The translations under genes and the position numbers were made by a program. Below, in pieces: positions 1 to 11,593 of a stretch of 64,000 bases of DNA. Numbering within the stretch: position 1 is the first letter of the stretch; each line of letters starts with the position of its first letter. This DNA comes from Cepaea nemoralis. Its lineage: Eukaryota > Mollusca > Gastropoda > Stylommatophora > Helicidae. The DNA lies in assembly GCA_014155875.1 (NCBI GenBank), contig JACEFZ010001410.1, forward strand, positions 124,001-188,000, read 5' to 3'. The notes under the pieces are model-generated. The model was not told the origin of the DNA. It searched no databases and saw nothing but the letters and a program-made list of their open reading frames with translations.

Positions 1-295
1 GTGCCATAGACATTACATTGACCACATCACCCTACAAGTGCCATTGTCATGACATTGACCACATCACCCACCAAGTGTCATGGACATGACATTGACCACA
101 CCACCCTACAAGTGCCATAGACATGACATTGACCACATCACCCATCAAGTGCCATAGACATGACATTGACCACATCACCCACCAATGTGCCATAGACATG
201 ACATTGACCACATCACCCACCAAGTGCCATAGACATTACATTGACCACATCACCCACCAAGTGCCATAGACATGACATTGACCGCATCATCCACC
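1..295. repeat. Minisatellite, 37-bp unit
   Basis: About eight copies of a unit reading GTGCCATAGACATGACATTG then ACCACATCACCCACCAA, continuing off the left edge. It runs directly into the related 49-bp array. Confidence 0.92.
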
Positions 296-890
296 AAGTG
301 CCACCCGGTCAAAAATGGACATGATATTTACCACATTACCCACCAAGTGCCACCCGGTCTAAAACGGACATGATATTTACCACATTACCCACCAAGTGCC
401 ACCCGGTCTAAAACGGACATGATATTTACCACATTACCCACCAAGTGCCACCCGGTCTAAAATGGACATGATATTTACCACATTACCCACCAAGTGCCAC
501 CCGGTCTAAAATGGACATGATATTTACCACATTACCCACCAAGTGCCACCCGGTCTAAAACGGACATGATATTTACCACATTACCCACCAAGTGCCACCC
601 AGTCTAAAACGGACATGATATTTACCACATTACCCACCAAGTGCCACCCAGTCTAAAATGGACATGATATTAACCACATTACCCACCAAGTGCCATCCGG
701 TCTAAAACGGACATGATATTTACCACATTACCCACAAAGTGCCACCCGGTCTCAAACGGACATGATATTTACCACATTACCCACCAAGTGCCACCCGGTC
801 TAAAATGGACATGATATATACCACATTACCCACCAAGTGCCATCCGGTCTAAAATGGACATGATATTTACCACATTACCCACCAAGTGTC
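296..890. repeat. Minisatellite, 49-bp unit related to the 37-bp array
   Basis: About twelve copies. The unit keeps the GTGCCA start and the CCACATTACCCACCAA end of the 37-bp unit but carries an extra CCCGGTCTAAAA-type segment of about 12 bp. Copies differ by single bases. Confidence 0.92.
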
Positions 891-3235
891 ACCCAGACGA
901 TATAAATTTGGGTCAAACACCATATGTCCAATGCTTGTGTAAAAGAGTGCTTTAATTTTTCTTTACTCACTAAGCACATTCTAGTGAATAATTTTAGCAT
1001 TAATAAGATGAGATATGACCTCTAACCAATGAAAGTGTAAGTATACGATAAATGCAAATTTTGTTTCATTGAAGCTGCTTACTTAAAAAGAAATATGTGT
1101 TTTACTTTCATAAGTACACTTATTTATATGTAGAAACATTCAAAGTCATTCACACAATATTCACAATCGGCACTTGTCAGCAGTTAATATGTTTTTTTTT
1201 GACATAATCTAGACCTGACTTTTTGTCTAAAGCTAAACTTTATTGATTGTGAAGCTTTCTATTTCTGTATAAAACAATATTATCAATAAGAATGAAGTCT
1301 TAATCTTCCTAGACTAAATCAAGTACTTAAAATAATAAGTACCACCATGGTCAACCAAACCTGTTTATCACAGACTTATGCATTTCAGCATGTGAAGACT
1401 TGGACAGTTAGAAAAACAACGTACCAAGTGCTCTGAACTATGTTTGCTCACATTGAAAAACATATTTCTCCTTTATTTTTTCAAAGGCAGTATGTCACAC
1501 ATGGTTATGTAGCTCTCTAACTCAGATGTAAGTGACCAACTTTAGAAAACATCTCTGCCAGGTCTACTTTCTCTACATAGATTCCATCCAAAGCAATAGA
1601 TTTAGTCTATCTAAGTGTACTGTTGTTATCTAAACTTTTGCCAGGGAATTCGCCTTACAGCCTACTCTTTGTATTTTCATCTTTATAACACAGAGATCAG
1701 TGTCTGGCTTCAGCATGCATGTCAGTAAGATTATCTTCCTCTAGACAGATTCTATCCAATGAAATTGACTCTATCTACTAGTGGATAATTGTTCTTCTAA
1801 CAATTTTGCCAGGGTCACAGACATTTGGTCTACTCTTTGTGTATCCAATAGCCATGTATTTTATAATGTGTGCAAGTCATGCCCTGTTTTTCACCCCTAT
1901 CTGAGAAGCAAAGTATCCTATCTCATTATCCCAAATGATCCTGGGAAAGTATGACATCATTAGCAGTTAACAGTGTCTGTAAAATTCTGAGCTTAATGTT
2001 GGAAGCGAACTTGGTACCTTCTTAGTTTGAAGCAAACACAGAAAACATCCCAACATCTGATACAAAATTTGAGCTTAAAGCAAACACAGATGCTTTTTAC
2101 TAACATCCCAACATTTTGTGTTACTTCTTAGATTGAAACAAAGAGAGGAAACTTTTACCCACATCACAACATTTGGTGTAACTTCTGTTTTGAGATGACG
2201 ATAATGTTATATTTTCCTATTTCAGTTTGTTAAATGCCTGAAGCTATCTTAATAAGAAGTTGCTTTTGCAGGAATCTAGAAGAACAACACCTATAGTGGA
2301 AACCTCAGTAACAATTGATTGTTTGTTAAAATGTTGAGTCAGTTACAATTTTATTGATTAACCAGTTGCTTTATATGGCCAATGTTGCTATATTCTTTAT
2401 ATAAATAAATAAAAATTAGTATTGTGGCTCATATGGTTGTTTTTGTCATACACCGCAAGGTACTATATTGGCAGTAAATGACAGTGACAGACATTTATGG
2501 TTGTTTTCTAAACCAAACTTCAGATTATAGTTGTAACAGTAATCAATACTGTGTATGATAATAATGAGCTCAAAATGTCCAAAGAGAAGAAGTTTGAAAT
2601 AGTTAAATGTATAGCCACTGCCAGAATTCTCATAAACAATGTTTTCATCGCTGTTTGTGACCAACTCAGATTGCTTACACATCATTTGCATTCTTTTGTC
2701 TAAATCTCTAAAGAAAAACACATTTACAATACAAAACTCAAGCACTTAGGAAATACATTTCTTGCATCCTTGAGGTTTTTCCACCATTAGATTCAATGCA
2801 AACAGCTCTTACAAAAATGGCATACTATCTTTCTGATAAAAATGATGGAAAAATATGTGATGTTATTTATTTACACAAATACATTTGATATGACAGACCA
2901 CACTAATTTGACATGAAAGATACCATCCTTAAAATGGGCTAGAGATCTAAAGAAAATTATTGAATTATTTGTGTAAAACAGACCACAAGTGATGCAATGG
3001 AACTATTTCTTATCAGACTGTTCAAGGACAAAAGTAGGAGTTCCACGAGATTCTATCCTTTGACCTCTGCACTTTTCACTACACAAGATACAGGTAGTCC
3101 CATGACGGATACTGCCTAAGTGTTAGACCTTCACATATTCTAGGCCATGACAAATGAGATGGGGTAGTTAGTTCCATTACTCATCATTTTTCCTTCCAAG
3201 ACAATTCTGAAAGCTGTCTAGTACCTGTTTTTATA
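891..3235. other. AT-rich non-coding flank, nothing recognised
   Basis: No convincing exon, RNA gene or repeat family. Open frames here are short with no recognisable domain. A weak internal similarity exists between 1550-1700 and 1735-1860 ('tctacataga ttcta tcca' type stretches). Confidence 0.5.
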
Positions 3236-3237
3236 AG

Positions 3238-3362
3238 TTGCTAGGTCAACCTCAGAGCCATCATGGTTGGAAAGAGTATCCAAGCATTAACTGGGGATTG
3301 ATCCCAGATTACCATCTTGGCAGGCAAGCAAACTAATCAGTATGCCACCAAGGCTCCATTTT
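3238..3362 (-). mobile_element. tRNA-derived SINE fragment (family T)
   Basis: Read on the minus strand: GCCTTGGTGGCATACTGATTAG (A-box region), TTGCCTGCCAAGATGG, then GGGATCAATCCCC, a good B box. The same head (TGGCTAGCA...TTGCCTGCCAGCC...) recurs at 12180, 47690 and 61080 on this strand and in plus orientation near 56920. Confidence 0.6.
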
Positions 3363-5205
3363 TCAATATATATCAGTCATGATGCAAACACAGAAGCCTT
3401 TTAGCACATCCGCACATTCAACAACTTGATTCTATCTTTTTACATCAGCAAAATTATTAAGTCAGATTGAAATATAAATGTTTCAATGACATGAGAAATT
3501 TGACAAAATAGAAAATGAACTGTAAGCTAATAAGCACTTCAAAGACTAAATCAATATTCATTATCACTAGACAGAAAGCCTCACAAAGGATCATTACAAC
3601 TACATACTGGGCCATTTCAAATCAAATAAGCAAAAGAACACAATGTCTTTGGTATAACTACCAGGACTTAACAGTGAATTTTCACCAAACTGTTTGATCA
3701 AAAGCAGCTGGCTAAAATGAAAGACTTGTTATACCAAGACACAAGAAATAGTTCAATAAATGACACATCCAAACATTTTTAACATTACTACTGCAGGGTT
3801 TGGAATGGCTACCTCCAGATTAAGAGACTACATTCATTGCACAAACAAATACATGTTTGGTCTAGGAACATCATATCCAGATACAAGCAGGAAACAACAA
3901 AATACTGCCTATAAGAATAACATACAACAAAACTAAAATAGTTCATGCTGTCCTATCAAACAACTCTTGCAAAATAGTAGACCTACAGATTCAGCAATTG
4001 CATTTTACTGAACCAAGAATTTTATATAGATACTACAGCCTACATTAGAGGTCAAGTATTGTATGAAATTCTAAATCTTCTGAAGTAATTGCACAAGAGT
4101 TCTTCAACAAAGCTGTTTGTCTATTGTCTTTAAGACAAATGCACACCTCTTTCTTGGTATTAGATCTGCTGCAAATTCAAAGTTTCACTGCCATCTTGGC
4201 TTGTTCACTTCTCCCAGGGGTGTTTTTTTTAAACCCAATTTGAGAATCTCTCCCTTGACCACTCAGTGATCAAAGCTCAAGAGAAACATGCCAGCTTTCA
4301 ATAATGTTAGCATCAATCAGAGACAAATTGTTTTTGTACTGTTACACAATTACAATTTGTGACATACAATTTTACAGAAATGCTGGTGAATTCCGGACAA
4401 CTATTTTACAGAAAGGAGAGCTGAAGATTATATATAACAGAGAACTGCATTTGTTTTACAATTGTCTTGCATGAATAAATGGTTGTGTACTAATGTTACA
4501 GTAATTATTATTTACTGTACACACTTATTTCATACTTGCATGCCATTCCCTGTGAATGGTTTCTTGCAATTTTCTGATTTACCAAAAGTTGACAGACAAA
4601 AGTAAAAATCATTGAATAGTTAAGAGTGCTTTAGACAGGGTTTAGTATCATGTTTTAATCAAAGAATCACAAAATAACTAACAGTTGAAATTCTGACTGT
4701 CAGAATCATCTTTGGTGACAGGTTGAGGAAGCCCTTTAGCAGAAACATCTCTGCTTGCTTCAAGTGTTGGTGACATGAGACAGATCAAAGTTAGCTGCAT
4801 GAAACACATTTGAATTTTTGAATCTCATTGTTGCTCCATTTTTTACTTCTAACAAAAACTGATTATCTGTACACTTAGCTAGACTTCTTGCAGTGTGCAG
4901 CCAATAAGCAACAAATATGTTGCTAAAGCCCTATGAATCTAGCAATTCAACAATTGTAGCAAATGATTATACTGAAAAACCAAGATTTCTGAGATCTCTG
5001 AGCATTCCTTCATCTTGCAGAATGTAATCAGGAATCTGTTGAAGATGCACAAGCCGAACACTGATAGTGTGGAATGGCAAGTAAATTTAGGCATCACAGT
5101 GAGTATTCATGTTCTTTAAAAACTGTCATTGTTTGTGCTGACACAGCTATATATCTACAATACACTGACTTGCCTTCTTGAAGTAAAATCATGAGCACTT
5201 ATACA
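3363..5205. other. Non-coding flank and probable distal 3' UTR, nothing recognised
   Basis: Between the SINE fragment and the candidate poly(A) signal. No exon, repeat or RNA seen; the short open frame at 3515-3697 has no domain. Confidence 0.5.
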
Positions 5206-5211
5206 TTTATT
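5206..5211 (-). promoter_or_regulatory. Candidate polyadenylation signal AATAAA of the receptor gene
   Basis: AATAAA on the minus strand about 230 bases after the stop codon. Another AATAAA overlaps the stop itself (5439-5444) and is too close to be used. No transcript data; other signals further down are possible. Confidence 0.3.
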
Positions 5212-5439
5212 CCTTGTGCTGGTGAAATCTTCATGCAGTAACACGCTCCTCTTACAGGAATATACAATGAGAAATTCTTCACTCAAGTCCTGTCTTGATA
5301 AATAACTAAATGCACTACAATCAAATGTGCTATTATTGTTGATTTATCAATATTATTGGATCGATTTAAGAACACAAATTGTGTTTATATATGTGATATT
5401 TTAAATAGTCAACATTCTATAAAGCAGAAATAGAACTGT

Positions 5440-6656
5440 TTATTCATACTCATATAATCCATAGTCTGTTTTTGTCTTGCGCTTTTGATTCATTGGTGGA
5501 GTCTTATAAGAATTTTCAAGGCGTCTCCGTGACATTCCTGGAGATGTCCTTGGAGTTGATGGTGACCTCTGGAGAGAATCGCTTGATTTCTTGCTTGACA
5601 TGGGAGTAAACAGTGGTGATGGTGGGCGCTTGTATAGGAAATCTGCAGCTGGTACAAACTCACCTCCATCTTCTCTAGCCAAATTTAATTGATGTCCCAT
5701 AGTAGCATTTTCAGGTACTGATCGTGCTGAACTTTGAGAATCAGCTGTAAGTGCATAAGAACTTTTCATTCCAGTTTCTGACATAGCCTTATTTATAGTC
5801 TGAAGTGCTGGACTTCTATAAGGAGATTCTTTTATGACAGCCCTGTATGGATTCTCTTGGCTAAGGTTGGGGTCATGCAAGAGGTAGTTCTCAGATTCCA
5901 TTCTCCTGTTCATTCTGTAAGGACTCTCACTGCCATTGCGTCGATCTTGGGATATAATTCTGTACGGACTTCCTGGGTCAATTAACCGATCACGAATGAG
6001 CCTGCTGGTGTAGGGACTCTCCTCACTGAGGAGTGAACTAATCATGTGTGAGTTGCGTGACGGTGAGTCTGGTGGTGCATTGGTAGACAAATGTAGACTT
6101 TTATATGGAGAGACCGGGGGTGAACCTTTAAAAGACCCCATTGTTCCATTTGGAGATGTGCTGTATGGATATCCTCCATCGCCATACATGGTAAAAGACT
6201 TGGCACTCCCCCTGGGTGAATTTGGCATCAAAGTTTCATCAGAAGTACGTATAGAACTAGTACCATTGGGTGATGGTGACTGGAGAAAAGTCATATCTGT
6301 CTGAGCCTTAAAGGAACTGAGTGAGTCTCTACACCCGGGCAAACGTCGAGAAAATGTCTCAAAGGTTGACTTGTGTTGTCCATCTATGTCCTCATAATCA
6401 TGTGCGCTCATGAAAAAGTCACGAGATGTTCTAATGTAATCTGGACACATCTGGTTGGGAGCTGGTGGCTGAGCATAGACGTTTGATGGCATGTATTTGG
6501 AAATGCTGCTGTCAATCTTGTCACCTTTAGACTTCTTGTGCTGATGCTGGTACTGCAGGTACATAAATATGACCATGCACAAAAACACAAACCCAAACGA
6601 GCAGACGGTGATGATAAGAAACTTGCTCATCCTATTGATGGCAGGAAACACTAGAC
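5440..6656 (-). CDS. Exon 18: transmembrane helix and long cytoplasmic tail
   Basis: Residues 1011-1415 and stop TAA. A short juxtamembrane stretch (CLVFPAINRMSK) leads to one hydrophobic helix (FLIITVCSFGFVFLCMVIFM), then YQHQHKKSKG as the basic stop-transfer end. The ~365-residue tail has no recognised catalytic domain. It is Ser/Pro-rich and repeats SPY-type motifs: VSPYKS, ESPYTS, GSPYRI, ESPYRM, ENPYRA, ESPYRS (about 5819-6110). Near the C terminus are SPSTPRTSPG and a basic RRR run; it ends DYGLYEYE. Motifs of this kind could dock PTB/SH2 adaptors or be proline-directed kinase sites; this is inference. The acceptor TTTTGCAG is strong, and this large 3' exon closes the gene. Possible nearby in-frame ATGs are not starts, because the phase-1 junction from exon 17 completes the GCC2 cysteine. 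Confidence 0.9.
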
Positions 6657-6734
6657 CTGCAAAAGTAAACATTTTCACATATTTGTGATTTATTTTCTAA
6701 CATGATAATTGTATAATTTAAATTATATATATAA

Positions 6735-7470
6735 TAATAATAAGACGTTAGTGACCAATGGGAAGTATTAAAGAAATCAGTCAACCAAGCTGCAGAAATA
6801 ACCATCCCAAAAATAAAGATAATAAGATGCAAGAAGTGGATGACGGAAGACATCTTATAACTCATGGAAGGAAGAAGAAATAACAAAAATAACAAGAAAA
6901 AATATGAATAGATTCACAGAAAAATTAGGAAGCTGTGCAAAAGAAACATGACTTTAGGAAAATTGCAAGGAAATTGAAAACCAACATAACACCCAGAATA
7001 CCAAATTAATGCACAAAAGAATTAATGACATCACTAACGAAAGAACACACACATCAATGTGTTGCCTAAAAACTAAATATGGCAAAAATCATAATAGAAA
7101 AAGATCATATTTTACATGCGTGGTCAGATTATGTGAAAGATCTTTATGATGACACAAGAGAAGAAAAATATGATCATCAGAATAATAATGAAGGACCATC
7201 AATTTGGAAGATGAAAGTTCAGAATGCTCTTAACCATATGAAAACTGGCAAGACCCCAGGTACTGATAACATCACAATAGAAATGATCAATGCCTTAGAA
7301 GAATATGGAATAGACCAAGTCACCAGACTGCTGAACGCAATATACAATACTGGAGATATACCTCCTGAATTATGTAATTATATATTTATTGCAATCCCGA
7401 AGAAATCAGGAGCCTTGGAATGCGATCACCATGGAACAATTAGTATAATGAACAGGTTAACAAAATGAGT
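6735..7470 (+). pseudogene. LINE reverse transcriptase fragment (RTE-like)
   Basis: A broken frame reads SDQWEVLKKSVNQAAE, KWMTEDI and then, open from 7079 to 7468, MKTGKTPGTDNITIEMINAL and FIAIPKKSGALECDHH. These are the N-terminal reverse transcriptase blocks of non-LTR elements. The frame ends before the catalytic YADD block, so the copy is truncated at 3' and cannot act. It may belong to the (GAT)n-tailed family at 27285 and 46380, which carries the matching C-terminal end. Confidence 0.75.
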
Positions 7471-7499
7471 CTGGGAGGACAGGAAGCTTACTACCAAAA

Positions 7500-7995
7500 C
7501 AAATGTCCTTGTCTATCTATTATGTTCCTCTTGTACGTTGCGGTGTCGAGGTGAAGTATAAACAGTGGGAGAGTGCCCGCTTATGGGCTTCATGTATCGA
7601 TATTCCCATGGACTCTGTTATTCCCTGCATCCATCATTTAAGTGGTCGGCCTCTTCCTCTGCTTCCCTCTGGTCTGTACATCATTGCTTGTTGTGGTATA
7701 CTGTTAGTTGGTAACCTACTTGCATGGCCAAACCATTTGACTTGCTGCCTTCTAATAAAATCTAGTGCAGCTATAACCCCACTTTAGTCTGATTTCTTCA
7801 CTTTCTGATCTTATATCTTCTTGATACATTGAGTATTCTTTTCAGGAATCTCATTTCTGTTGTGGTGATTTTTCTTTTCTCTTTTTCTGTCATTGTCCAG
7901 GTTTGGCATTGGTAACATAGAGTTGATAGGAAGATTGTGTTATAAAGTGCTTTCTTAGTAGTTATTGATACATGTTTGTTCTTTAGTCCGTCTAC
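7500..7995 (-). pseudogene. LINE C-terminal fragment
   Basis: On the minus strand: LKNKHVSITTKKALYNTIFL, CQTWTMTEKEKRKI, TTEMRFLKRIL, then in other frames SNGLAMQV and GNIDT. This is the post-RT 'CETW...RRI' end of a non-LTR element, split by stops. It lies tail to tail with the fragment ending at 7470. A ~60-bp piece of the same 3' end is at about 52640-52700. Confidence 0.65.
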
Positions 7996-8027
7996 ACACA
8001 CACATGCACGCATGCACGCGCGCATGT

Positions 8028-8034
<7 letters not shown>

Positions 8035-8092
<58 letters not shown>
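8035..8092. repeat. (GA)n microsatellite
   Basis: Uninterrupted GA dinucleotides next to a CACA/CATG-rich stretch, in the intron between exons 17 and 18. Confidence 0.97.
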
Positions 8093-8096
<4 letters not shown>

Positions 8097-8502
8097 ACAT
8101 TCCTTCGTTCATTCATTAACATAAGTTTACACACACAGACACCACACTTACACACTCATCCAAATATGTTCCATGTTTATCATGACCACAGTTCCAATTT
8201 TCTCAGATTATCTGTTCTATAATCTGTTCTTTAGTGATCATGTTTACTTATTAGTTCTTTTCAATTAATGGCATTACAATTAAACTGGCATTCTTATTGC
8301 ATGTCAAAACTTTCTGATTTGTGTAATGGAAAGAAAGCTTTACTTATGCTGACACCCTCTCAACATTACTGACCAGATTTGCAAATGTTTTCACTCAGTG
8401 ATTAGTGAGGATTAACATCATTGCACTCCAGACCTGTCCATATATGCTCCAACCTCCTCCTTAACATTCCCAGCACGTATACTGATTGAGCGCACCATTT
8501 CA

Positions 8503-8664
8503 TGTTTTCGGCGAGACGCACATATAATCAGATTGCTACTGGTATATTGGGATTTGAACTCTTCGCTGGCTTCAGAGGATGGGGACAGAGCGCTAACGGG
8601 AATGCCTCGAATGCTGTGATGTTGGTTCCTAAATCAATCAATCAATCAATCAATCAATTTCAAG
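8503..8664 (+). mobile_element. 3' end of RNase H-type LINE with (AATC)n tail
   Basis: Matches the 3' end of the minus-strand LINE at 41787-43140: GGCGAGACG, ATATAATCAGATTGCTACTG, AATGCTGTGATGTTGGTTCC, then (AATC)n. Only the last ~160 bp were inserted, a typical 5' truncation. Confidence 0.75.
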
Positions 8665-8828
8665 TTTTCAGTTTACATCATCTGAGCTTTGTGTGTACAA
8701 CAGTTAGAACAATACACTGCTAGAAACAGACTTGAAAACTAACAATAGAACAAGGAAACTACAAACTATCAAGCTAAGATCATGAGAATCAAGGACATAA
8801 ACTATGCAGTCAGTATACTGTAACTTAC

Positions 8829-8981
8829 ACTCAGTAACATTTAGAGCACCATCTTCCATGGTGACCCCTTTCAGGCACATGAGACAACTTTCTTGGCCTG
8901 ACGTGTTCTGGTAGTAACCTTCACCACAGAGAACACATTTCTCTAGGGTCTTGTTTAAGTAAGATCCAGCAGGGCATAGCA
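8829..8981 (-). CDS. Exon 17: GCC2/ephrin-receptor-like module before the membrane
   Basis: Residues 960-1010. Pattern LCPAGSYLNKTLEKCVLCGE, YYQNTSGQESCLMC and NVTEC is a strong GCC2/GCC3 match. Its last Cys is split across the junction to exon 18. Phase 1 at both ends; acceptor GCTCTAG, donor GTAAGT. The adjacent intron (8951-9196) is a minisatellite built from this exon's own start and acceptor. Confidence 0.9.
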
Positions 8982-9196
8982 CTAGAGCAATGCAAGAGAT
9001 ACATTCATTTTTATATGTTTAAGTAAGATCCATCTGGGCATGGCATTAGAACAACACACGAGATGCATTCATATGTATGTGTTTAAGTGAAAGCCAACTG
9101 GGCATGGCACTAGAAAAATACAAGTGATACATTCATATTTACATGTTTAAGTAAGATCCATCTGGGCATAGCACAAGAACAACACAAGATATATTT
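8951..9196. repeat. ~65-bp minisatellite derived from exon 17 and its acceptor
   Basis: Four diverged copies of GTTTAAGTAAGATCCATCTG then GGCATAGCACTAGAACAACA and a tail. The first copy is the real 5' end of exon 17 with its AG acceptor; the others lie in the intron. One decoy keeps the TCTAG acceptor (about 9112), two have lost it. Confidence 0.85.
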
Positions 9197-9486
9197 ATAT
9201 ATAAATTAGGATCTCCGTCTGTCTGTCTGTCTGTATGTGTGTATGTATGTCCTTTATGCGCTCGCGAACGGCCCATCCGATTGAGATGAAATTTTCTACA
9301 CGCCTTCCTTTCATTCCAGCGCTGCCAACTGTCATATTTTTTTTCTTCTTCCTTCTCCTCCCTCCTCCCATTCCCACAATACGTACGTAAATATATGATG
9401 ATGATGATGATGAAAGAATCCCCGAACCAAAACGCTAGGGAAAGGGAAGAAAATGACGTGACTACACAGAATCGTCAACACGGCAA

Positions 9487-9545
9487 TCATCATCATCATC
9501 AAGTGCCGTGCCGGCTGGCGTAGGCGTTCAACTCTGCTGGTGATA
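9487..9545 (-). mobile_element. Short 3' tail of (GAT)n-ending LINE
   Basis: The reverse complement reads CGCCTACGCCAGCCGGCACG then GCACTTGATGATGATGATG, the same ending as the plus-strand copy at 27285-27608. Confidence 0.65.
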
Positions 9546-9686
9546 TATATGCCTCCATGCCACGGCAATATCAATAACAATTCATCTTTTTATGTGTAAG
9601 GAAGTTATCTACAGTCGTGTAGAAGGGAAGAACAATCAATGGAAGGACCGAAATCACAGAACCTAGACGAGTATGAATTCGGAATG

Positions 9687-11046
9687 GCGAACTCCCTCCT
9701 CCTCTCTTCTCCTCCTGCCTCTACCTCCTCCCCTCCTCCTCCCTCCACCTCTTCCTCCTCCCTCTACCTCCTCCCTCTCCTTCTCCCTCTCCTCCATCCT
9801 CCTCCCTCCTACTCCCTCCGCCTCCCCCTCTACCTCCCTCCTCCCTCTCCTCCTCCTTCTCTCCTCTCCCTTCTCCCTCCTCCTCCCTCTCCTCCTCCCT
9901 TCTCCTCATCCCTCCTACTCCCTTCTCCTCCTCCCTCCTCTCTCCTCCTCCTTCCTCCCTTTTCCTCCCTCTACATCCTCCCTCTACCTCCTCCTTCCTC
10001 CACATCCCTCTTCCTCCTCCTCCCTCCTCATCATTCCTCCTCCTCCTCCCCCTCCTCCTTCTCCTCCTCCTTCTACCTCTTCCTCCCTCCTCCTTCTCCC
10101 TCCACCTCCTCCTCTCTCCTCCCTCTCCCTCCTCCTCCTCCCCCACCTGCGTTCTCCTCCTCCCTCATCCCTCCTCCTCCTTCTCCCTCCTCCTCCTTCA
10201 CCCTCCTCCTCCTCCTCCTCCTTCACCCTCCTCCCTCCTCATCCCTCTTCCTCCTCCTCCTCCCTCCTCCTTCTCCCCTTTCCCCCCTCCTTCTCTTAAT
10301 CCCTCCTCCTCCCTCCTATTCCTCCTCCTCCCTCCTCCTCCTCTCTCCGCCTATCTCTTCCTCCCTCCTCCTCCTCCCTCCTCCACTCTCTTCCTCCTCC
10401 CTCCTCCTCCCTCTTCCTCCTCCTCCCTCCTCGCCCTCCTCTTCCTTCCTCCTTCGCCCTCCTCCTCCCTTCTCCTCCTCCACCTCCTACCCCTCCCTCC
10501 TCCCCCTCATCCCTCCTCCTCCTCCTCCTTTCTCCTCCTCTCCTCCTTCCTTTCCTCCTCATCCTCCTCCTCTCTCTCCTCCTCCTTCCTCTCCTTCACA
10601 TTCTCCTCCTCATGCCCGCCTCCTCCAGTCTACCTCCTCCTCCGCTAACCTCCTCCCCTCCTCCTCCCTTCACATTCCTCCTCCTCCCCTCATTCCTCTT
10701 CCCTCCTTCCTCCTCCTCTTCCTTCTCGCTCCTCCTCCTTCTCCTTCCTCTACCTCCTCCCTCTCCGCCTCCCTCATGCATTCCTCCTCCTCCCTCCTTC
10801 CTCCTCCTCTCCCTCAGCCTTCTTCCCTCCTTCCTCCTTCCTCTTCCTGCTTCCCTCCGCCTGACTCCCTCGCCTCCTACTCTCTCCTCCTCCTCCTGCA
10901 TTCTCCTCCTCCCTCTTCTCCCTCTCTCCTCCTCCTCTTCCTAATCCCTCCTCCTCCCTCTCTATTCCTCCCTATTCCTCCTGTCTCCTGCTCTCCTCCT
11001 CCTCTTCCCTCCTCCACCTCCCTCTTCCTCCTCCCTCCTCCATTTA
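9687..11046. repeat. Polypyrimidine tract (CTC/CCT-rich), 1.36 kb
   Basis: Almost only C and T on the plus strand, in irregular CCT, TCC and CTCC motifs with rare A or G. Such strand-asymmetric DNA can form triplex (H-DNA). The long open frames in it are composition artefacts. Confidence 0.95.
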
Positions 11047-11507
11047 CCCAAGACAGACAGACAGACAGATAGTCGGGAACGGGATCTTATATGACTACTT
11101 ATATGATTTAAATGAGATGCTCTCCACTATGGGCTGGGCCGGGTCAGACAGACAAACAGACAGATAGATGGACAGACAGACAGACAGACAGTCGGGAACG
11201 GGAACTTATATGACTACTTATATGAATTAAATGAGATGCTCCCCACCAGGAGTTGGGCGATGCCGGGCCGAGTCAGACAGACAGACAGATAGATAGTCGG
11301 GAACGGTAACTTATATGACTACTTATATGAATTAAATGAGATGCTCCCCATCAGGGTCTGGGCGAAGCCGGGCCGGGTCAGACAGACAGATAGACAGACA
11401 GACAGACAGATTGTCGGTAACGGGAACGAGAACTTATATGACTACTTATATGAATTAAATGAGATGCTCCCCACCAGGGTCTGGGCGAAGCCGGGCCGGG
11501 TCAGCTA

Positions 11508-11508
<1 letters not shown>
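11047..11508. repeat. ~115-bp tandem repeats of a Helitron-like 3' end
   Basis: Four copies of (CAGA)n, GTCGGGAACGGGAACTTATA, TGACTACTTATATGAATTAA, ATGAGATGCTCCCCACCAGG and a GC hairpin. Only the last copy continues into CTAG. Confidence 0.88.

Positions 11509-11590
<82 letters not shown>
11509..11590. repeat. (TA)n microsatellite
   Basis: Uninterrupted TA between the Helitron-like 3' end and a (GAA)n-tailed LINE copy. Confidence 0.97.

Positions 11591-11593
<3 letters not shown>

Larger units (their letters stand above)
9205..11508 (+). mobile_element. Candidate non-autonomous Helitron-like element
   Basis: The left end has the GTCTGTCTGTCTG stretch and GAACGGCCCATCCGATTGAGATGAA, as often seen near Helitron 5' ends. 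The right end has a GC-rich near-palindrome (GGGCGAAGCCGGGCCGGGTCAG) followed by CTAG and an AT stretch, the Helitron 3' signature. Inside are a 1.36-kb polypyrimidine tract and four ~115-bp copies of the 3'-terminal segment. No Rep/helicase gene is present. The exact 5' base is uncertain. A short inverted piece ending (CAT)n and TGCCGTGCCGGCTGGCGTAG at 9487-9540 is a LINE tail nested inside. Confidence 0.5.

Noticed and set aside
6044..6304. Plus-strand open frame opposite the receptor tail
   Set aside because: Shadow of exon 18, whose minus-strand frame is supported by splice phase, domains and stop.
9639..11072. Open frame of 477 codons (Ser/Pro/Leu-rich) and its purine-strand partner (Gly/Glu/Arg-rich)
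   Set aside because: Pure product of the CT-only composition: such DNA has almost no stop codons in any frame. No start context, domain or splice evidence.
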